A stretch of DNA of 25,039 nt. It comes from CBDUUP01 sp965370435 (lineage in GTDB: Bacteria > Chloroflexota > Anaerolineae > Anaerolineales > UBA11579). The translations under genes were made by a program, and so were the position numbers. Within the stretch, counting starts at the first letter, position 1, and every line of letters starts with the position of its first letter. Positions 21,038 to 25,039 of this stretch are shown piece by piece. Below the pieces are notes generated by a model. It made no database searches. It was given only the letters and a program-made list of their open reading frames with translations, and was not told where the DNA came from. The stretch lies in contig CBDUUP010000019.1 of the NCBI GenBank assembly GCA_965370435.1, positions 1 through 25,039 of the forward strand, written 5' to 3'.

Positions 21038-21913
21038 ATGATTATCCTTGACCAGGTCAGCAAACAGTATGCGCCCAATCAATTAGCGCTCGATAAGGTA
21101 TCCCTTCAAATTGAGGGCGGTGTTTTCGGCCTTCTGGGTCCCAATGGGGCTGGAAAGACCACCCTGATACGAATCCTCTGCACATTGCTCGCGCCTACCA
21201 GCGGCTCAATTTCCATCAACAACTTTGATGTGCTTGTCCACATGAAGGAGATACGCGAGATATTGGGATACGTACCCCAGGAATACCGCTTGTACCCCCA
21301 GTTGAAAGCCAGAGAATTTCTAGACTATATGGGCATCCTCAGCGGGATAAATAATCCCACTCGCCGCCAAAGGATAGAGGAAACCCTGCATGAGGTGGGC
21401 TTATCAGAACACGCCCACCGCCCACTGGGAGAGTTCTCCGGCGGGATGAAACAACGGGTGGCAATTGCCCAGGCCTTGCTGCATAAGCCAAAGATCTTAA
21501 TTGTAGATGAACCAACTGCCGGGTTGGACCCGGGTGAACGGGTGCGTTTTCGAAACCTGCTGGTCAAATTGAGCCGCGATAGCCAGATCCTGCTCTCCAC
21601 CCATATCGTGCCGGACATTACCGCGGCCTGTTCGCACCTGGCTTTACTCGACCGTGGAAGGATCATCTTTCACGGCGCCCCTTCTCAAATGATTGCCCAG
21701 GTCGGCCAACGCGTGTGGACGATTACGGTCCCTTTCGAAGAATTGGCCTCCATGCAGCGCAACTACACCATTGTTTCCACGCGCTCGGATGAAATAAGCG
21801 GCGCTGTTCAAGTGCGTTTCATCACTCCAGACGTGGACGCCCCCGATGCGGCTGAAGCCGTCGCCCCATCCTTAGAAGACGCCTATTTATCGCTCACCGC
21901 TCGGAAGGAATGA
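21038..21913 (+). CDS. ABC transporter ATP-binding protein
   Basis: The 291-residue ATPase of an ABC-2-type transporter. The motifs are intact: Walker A GPNGAGKTT (about 34-42), Q-loop YVPQE, signature FSGGMKQR, Walker B ILIVDEPTAGLD and switch STH. The C-terminal 70 residues after the core (QVGQRVWTITVPFEELASMQ and beyond) resemble the accessory domain of bacteriocin-immunity and drug-export ATPases. Three in-frame ATGs are possible (20996, 21032, 21038). AAAGG at 21026-21030 is correctly spaced only for 21038. Its stop overlaps the upstream ATG option of the permease (ATGA). It should power the two membrane proteins that follow. Confidence 0.93.
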   Translation: MIILDQVSKQYAPNQLALDKVSLQIEGGVFGLLGPNGAGKTTLIRILCTLLAPTSGSISINNFDVLVHMKEIREILGYVPQEYRLYPQLKAREFLDYMGILSGINNPTRRQRIEETLHEVGLSEHAHRPLGEFSGGMKQRVAIAQALLHKPKILIVDEPTAGLDPGERVRFRNLLVKLSRDSQILLSTHIVPDITAACSHLALLDRGRIIFHGAPSQMIAQVGQRVWTITVPFEELASMQRNYTIVSTRSDEISGAVQVRFITPDVDAPDAAEAVAPSLEDAYLSLTARKE

Positions 21914-21918
21914 ATTGC

Positions 21919-24033
21919 ATGCAAGCCTTGAAAATAGCCTATTTTGAAATGAGCCTGATCTTCCGCTCCCGGGTTTTTTGGGTGGTCTCTATTTTCCTTA
22001 CTGTTCTGGCTTGGGTTATTCTTGAATGGCCTCTCCTGCCCTTTAGTAATCCAGAATCTGTTATCAGTGCAGAAATGAACTTTTTAGGGCTGTTGAGCAG
22101 TTTATTGGTCATTTTTATCGTGGTTCCGGCTTGCCAAAGAGAATTTCAATCTGGTTTTGATATCGTGTGGTCCCGGCAGTTCTCTAATTATGTTTTCCTG
22201 GCGGGGAAAGCATTGGGAATCGCCGCGGCAATCCTTATCGCCCACCTGCCCATGTTGCTGCTGCTCAGCATAACAGTGGTAAGTTTTTATGGTCTCCAAT
22301 TCCTTCCATTGATCGGGTATATGTTCAGTGTGGTTCTTTTCCCCACTTTGGCGATATCTTTTTCTGTCAGCCTGATAGTATCCATTTTGTTGCGCCGTCG
22401 TCTATTGGCTTACCTGGTGTTGATCATGCTTCGAGCCGGAATTTCTACCCAAGTAGATATTTTCCAATTAGGTAATTTCACTTTACACAGTTATTACCGA
22501 CATCCATTGATAGGGTTTGGGCCGGATCTACACCTGGTTCTCTCGAACCGCAGATTCTATCTCTTATTGGCCGCCTTATTGCTCGTTGTTGCCGGATTGT
22601 TGTTTCCCCGGTTCGCGCCCCGGCAGAAACGGACCCAACCCATAACGATGATCGCGCTGGGGGTCTTTTCATTTATCTCGCTATTCGGAATCTATCAAGA
22701 AACCCTGAACTTTGATAACGCCCATCATCTCGCAGCGCTCAACGTCGAAATCGCCTCGCCTTCTCCTAATCTAAAGATTGAAAACTATGCTTTAAATGTC
22801 ATGGTGGACCTGGAGAAAAATCTCCTTTCCGGTCAGGCGGAAATCACCATTACGACCGCTTCCGAATCGCTCTCCGAATTACCTTTGTCCCTGAACCCTG
22901 GTTTCGACATCATCACTTTGAGCGTAAATGGATCCAGCAGCGCTGGGCATTTCGAGGAGGGCAAGGTGGAATTCGCCTCCCCAATACCTCCCCAACAACA
23001 AGTCGTCCTAAGCCTGCGATACGAAGGAACCATCCTGGTCAACCGCGCTTCTTATTCAAATATGTTTGTTATGGGTGAAACCCCTCCCCCCCTTCCTGGA
23101 GGCTACCTTGGCCCAGGAACGTTCTTCCTCACCCGTTCAGGGAACTGGTATCCTCTTTCCCCGCTTGGCGCGCCTACCTCTTTATCGTTGACCCTATTGG
23201 GGGCCGCGAATTCGGTCGTCATCAACACGGCTTCACAATATACATCGGGAGGAAGCGATCTCAACCTCACCTGGACTTCCCCTCTCCCTGCGCCTTTATT
23301 CGCCGTCGTTGACCCGGACGAAAAAATGACTTGGCCGAATGCCGTAGGCTATGTTCCTCTTGCATACCAACGATCGGCAAAAAGCGCTCTCTCTGTTTAT
23401 ATCAATACCGCCTTCTATCTAGATCGTCATTTGCTTCAAATCCCCAATCCCAGTTTGCAAGCTGTGGTATTGCCATTATTGGAACGAACGCTGTATGATT
23501 CAAACACTGGGACTTTATTCCTCAGCGACAACGTATTCAGTGACTATCGGTTGAGTCAGGGAAATTATAAAAACCAGCCCCAGTCCCTATACATCCGTTG
23601 GGAGGCAGAGACAATGGCCCGGATTTGGTGGTGTCAAACCAACCAGTGTTTGTCCATGCCCCAATACCGAGGTTCTTATTCGGTTGAGGGAGATGCAGTT
23701 ACCGAAACCCTGTTAAGTTACCTGGCCTTACGTTTGACTGGGGTAGAGGTTGGGGATGATTTCATCACCCAAGAGATCGGCGAGCGGACCAGGGTTCTTT
23801 GCACGCCGGAATTAGCGGTGACATTACCTTATCCGAACCTGGGTATATCTCCACCTTTGTTCATCCGTATTCATAGGCTATGGGAAGATATCGGGTCAGA
23901 TAGTTTTTGGGACTTCACCCGGGCGTACATGATAACTTATGGGAATGCGCCGCCCACGCTGCCTGTTTTTGAGGATTTTGTGCGCTCCACAACCGGTTTC
24001 TCTTTGCCCATTGTTGAAGAATGCTCACCTTGA
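21919..24033 (+). CDS. ABC-2 permease fused to an inactive M1-peptidase-like domain
   Basis: A protein of 704 residues. The first ~260 hold about six or more membrane spans of an ABC-2 permease (N-terminal FRSRVFWVVSIFLTVLAWVI). The rest is an extracytoplasmic domain whose start (IENYALNVMVDLEKNLLSGQAEI) matches the beta-saddle of M1 aminopeptidases. The later region WEAETMARIWW followed by SVEGDAVTETLLSYLAL lines up with HExxHQWW and the WLNEGFA helix, but the zinc-binding His residues are replaced (E-T-M-A-R). A catalytic zinc site is therefore absent. ATG 21910 overlaps the ATPase stop; ATG 21919 has the better-spaced AAGGA, and I use it. M1-fused ABC permeases exist in other phyla; this one looks like a pseudo-enzyme that may bind the peptide. 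Confidence 0.85.
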   Translation: MQALKIAYFEMSLIFRSRVFWVVSIFLTVLAWVILEWPLLPFSNPESVISAEMNFLGLLSSLLVIFIVVPACQREFQSGFDIVWSRQFSNYVFLAGKALGIAAAILIAHLPMLLLLSITVVSFYGLQFLPLIGYMFSVVLFPTLAISFSVSLIVSILLRRRLLAYLVLIMLRAGISTQVDIFQLGNFTLHSYYRHPLIGFGPDLHLVLSNRRFYLLLAALLLVVAGLLFPRFAPRQKRTQPITMIALGVFSFISLFGIYQETLNFDNAHHLAALNVEIASPSPNLKIENYALNVMVDLEKNLLSGQAEITITTASESLSELPLSLNPGFDIITLSVNGSSSAGHFEEGKVEFASPIPPQQQVVLSLRYEGTILVNRASYSNMFVMGETPPPLPGGYLGPGTFFLTRSGNWYPLSPLGAPTSLSLTLLGAANSVVINTASQYTSGGSDLNLTWTSPLPAPLFAVVDPDEKMTWPNAVGYVPLAYQRSAKSALSVYINTAFYLDRHLLQIPNPSLQAVVLPLLERTLYDSNTGTLFLSDNVFSDYRLSQGNYKNQPQSLYIRWEAETMARIWWCQTNQCLSMPQYRGSYSVEGDAVTETLLSYLALRLTGVEVGDDFITQEIGERTRVLCTPELAVTLPYPNLGISPPLFIRIHRLWEDIGSDSFWDFTRAYMITYGNAPPTLPVFEDFVRSTTGFSLPIVEECSP

Positions 24034-24049
24034 TGTCGAATAAGATACC

Positions 24050-24712
24050 ATGTCGAATTTCCTGAAACGCATCTATTACGAGATCACCATACCGCGCACC
24101 AATTTGCTCACTTCGCTATTGTTTTTATTTAGTCTCGTAATCACTACAGGCAATTCCCAGGATGTCAATCAGCGCGTCCAAAATTCGTTGATCATTGTTG
24201 AAGTGATATTTCCCATGATCGCGCTGCTGGTCACTGCAAATTTACTCGTAATAGAAAGAGAGAACCAAACCATCGAATTTGTTGCCGTGCGAAGAGATTT
24301 ATCCGAATTCTGGATATTTCGAATATTGGGTTGGCTTCTCTGGATACTGTTCATCCTCATCGTTGAACTGATCGTGCTGGACAACTTGTACGTAAATTTT
24401 GGGGTTGGCAAGTTGCTTTTTGCTGCCGTTGGCCCTGCATTGAGTCTGGTAGGGTTAGGGAGTTTTCTTGCTATCCTCTCTCAGGATGTAAACATCGGCT
24501 ACCTGGGTGCATCTCTATGGTGGGGGTTTTGTTTGCTTGCGCCCAGTTCAGCAACTGCCATCTTTGGCCGTCACTTTTATCTTTTTTACGGTCTCTTTAT
24601 ATCGACAAGCGATTGGTCAACCAATAAAATCAGCCTTTTGTGCATTGGCGTTCTCTTGCTCATCGCCTGCGGACTTTACATCAAAAGAAATCGGGGAAAA
24701 TTAATCGGCTAG
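24050..24712 (+). CDS. ABC-2-type membrane protein
   Basis: A 220-residue protein with about six membrane spans and almost no soluble part. It starts MSNFLKRIYYEITIPRTNLLTS and contains ANLLVIERENQTIEFVAVRRD, a charged loop after the second span that is typical of ABC-2 exporters (membrane protein after a coupling helix). It lies 16 bp after the fused permease and is probably the second half of a heterodimeric channel for the ATPase at 21038. No strong ribosome site is visible, so translation may be coupled. There is no Cys-rich or enzymatic part. It is more AT-rich than the left half of the window, like the rest of the cluster. Confidence 0.8.
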   Translation: MSNFLKRIYYEITIPRTNLLTSLLFLFSLVITTGNSQDVNQRVQNSLIIVEVIFPMIALLVTANLLVIERENQTIEFVAVRRDLSEFWIFRILGWLLWILFILIVELIVLDNLYVNFGVGKLLFAAVGPALSLVGLGSFLAILSQDVNIGYLGASLWWGFCLLAPSSATAIFGRHFYLFYGLFISTSDWSTNKISLLCIGVLLLIACGLYIKRNRGKLIG

Positions 24713-24760
24713 AAAAAGGGGGTTTCCGTCCCCAATACCAGTTTTTCCAACTTGACGCCC
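24713..24760 (+). terminator. Weak terminator-like stem after the ABC cluster
   Basis: After the stop, GGGG (near 24718-24722) can pair with CCCC (24730-24733) around GTTTCCGT, and a T-run (AGTTTTTCC) appears about 10 bases later. The stem is short, so this is only a possible end of the cluster transcript before the lipoprotein gene. Confidence 0.25.
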
Positions 24761-24826
24761 GCCTATTTCCCTGATATGTTACCATCTGAATTAGCGCTCT
24801 CACCCCATTAAATAGGTAGGTACCCC

Positions 24827-25039
24827 ATGTTTACAACATCCCGCTCCCGCCGTGTCTTGCTTTTGGCCCTGTTCATCCTTCTGGCCCTGTCCTGCCAGAC
24901 CATCCAGCCAGACCCCAACACCACCACTAAGCTAGCTATAATGAACGACAATTTCGTGCCCTGGACGATTGAAACGAGCAGCATGATCTCTTTCGGCCTT
25001 GGCCATGTCTACGGCATTGGCAAAACCCCGTCCCATAGT
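24827..25039 (+). CDS. Lipoprotein, 5' part only
   Basis: The gene continues past the right edge; 71 codons are visible. The N-terminus [23 protein letters not shown] has an Arg-rich n-region, a hydrophobic core and a Cys at residue 23 that is likely lipidated, although the -3 position (Ala) is not the ideal Leu. The visible mature part includes [27 protein letters not shown] lies 6 nt before the ATG, a good ribosome site. The family cannot be decided from this fragment. It may be an independent gene, since 114 bp and a weak stem separate it from the ABC cluster. Confidence 0.75.
   Translation, partial: MFTTSRSRRVLLLALFILLALSCQTIQPDPNTTTKLAIMNDNFVPWTIETSSMISFGLGHVYGIGKTPSHS

Overview
The window looks like a chromosomal piece of an uncultured Chloroflexota bacterium, most likely Anaerolineae. 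This is an inference: the sequence has no rRNA or marker gene. It rests on the gene mix (TldD/PmbA pair, GufA-type ZIP transporter, pirin, RNHCP zinc ribbon, COG2220 metallo-hydrolase), the mostly moderate-to-high GC coding DNA, and many short dispersed intergenic palindromes and tandem repeats. No tRNA, rRNA, CRISPR array, origin or intact insertion sequence was seen.

Layout. 1-2970 (minus) is a tldD-pmbA operon with its own terminator and a TATAAT promoter. 2990-6110 is a more AT-rich stretch with two stand-alone minus-strand genes, a transglutaminase-like protein and a homoserine-kinase-like phosphotransferase. They are set among large unexplained intergenic regions with palindromes, hairpins and a 12-bp direct repeat. 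6111-12128 (minus) is a long co-directional block: a SAM methyltransferase, MutY, an RNHCP zinc ribbon, protein-isoaspartate methyltransferase, and a three-gene zinc/manganese-type ABC importer. 12436-14203 (plus) carries a ZIP transporter and a pirin, closed by a strong bidirectional terminator. On its other side, 14310-15285 (minus) encodes a small alpha/beta-barrel-like protein and a metallo-beta-lactamase-fold protein with a degenerate metal motif, under a promoter that contains a palindrome. 15474-19746 (plus, high GC) holds a leaderless unknown jelly-roll-like protein, a GT4 glycosyltransferase, a CPBP membrane protease, a small unknown protein and an orphan beta-class DNA methyltransferase.

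The most interesting part is 20048-24712 (plus), with lower GC than the block before it. It encodes a membrane-anchored CPYC thioredoxin-fold protein, then a secreted small protein with 8 cysteines and 5 tryptophans in about 53 mature residues. A strong 14-bp hairpin follows, then an ABC ATPase, an ABC-2 permease fused to an M1-peptidase-like domain without its zinc motif, and a second ABC-2-type membrane protein. The layout (abundant small exported product, attenuating hairpin, dedicated disulfide enzyme, dedicated transporter) resembles a disulfide-rich peptide or bacteriocin locus, but I do not recognise the peptide family. A lipoprotein gene begins at 24827 and runs off the right edge.

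The likely physiological themes are protein and DNA repair with metal supply in the left half, and an unrecognised secreted-peptide and transporter system on the right.
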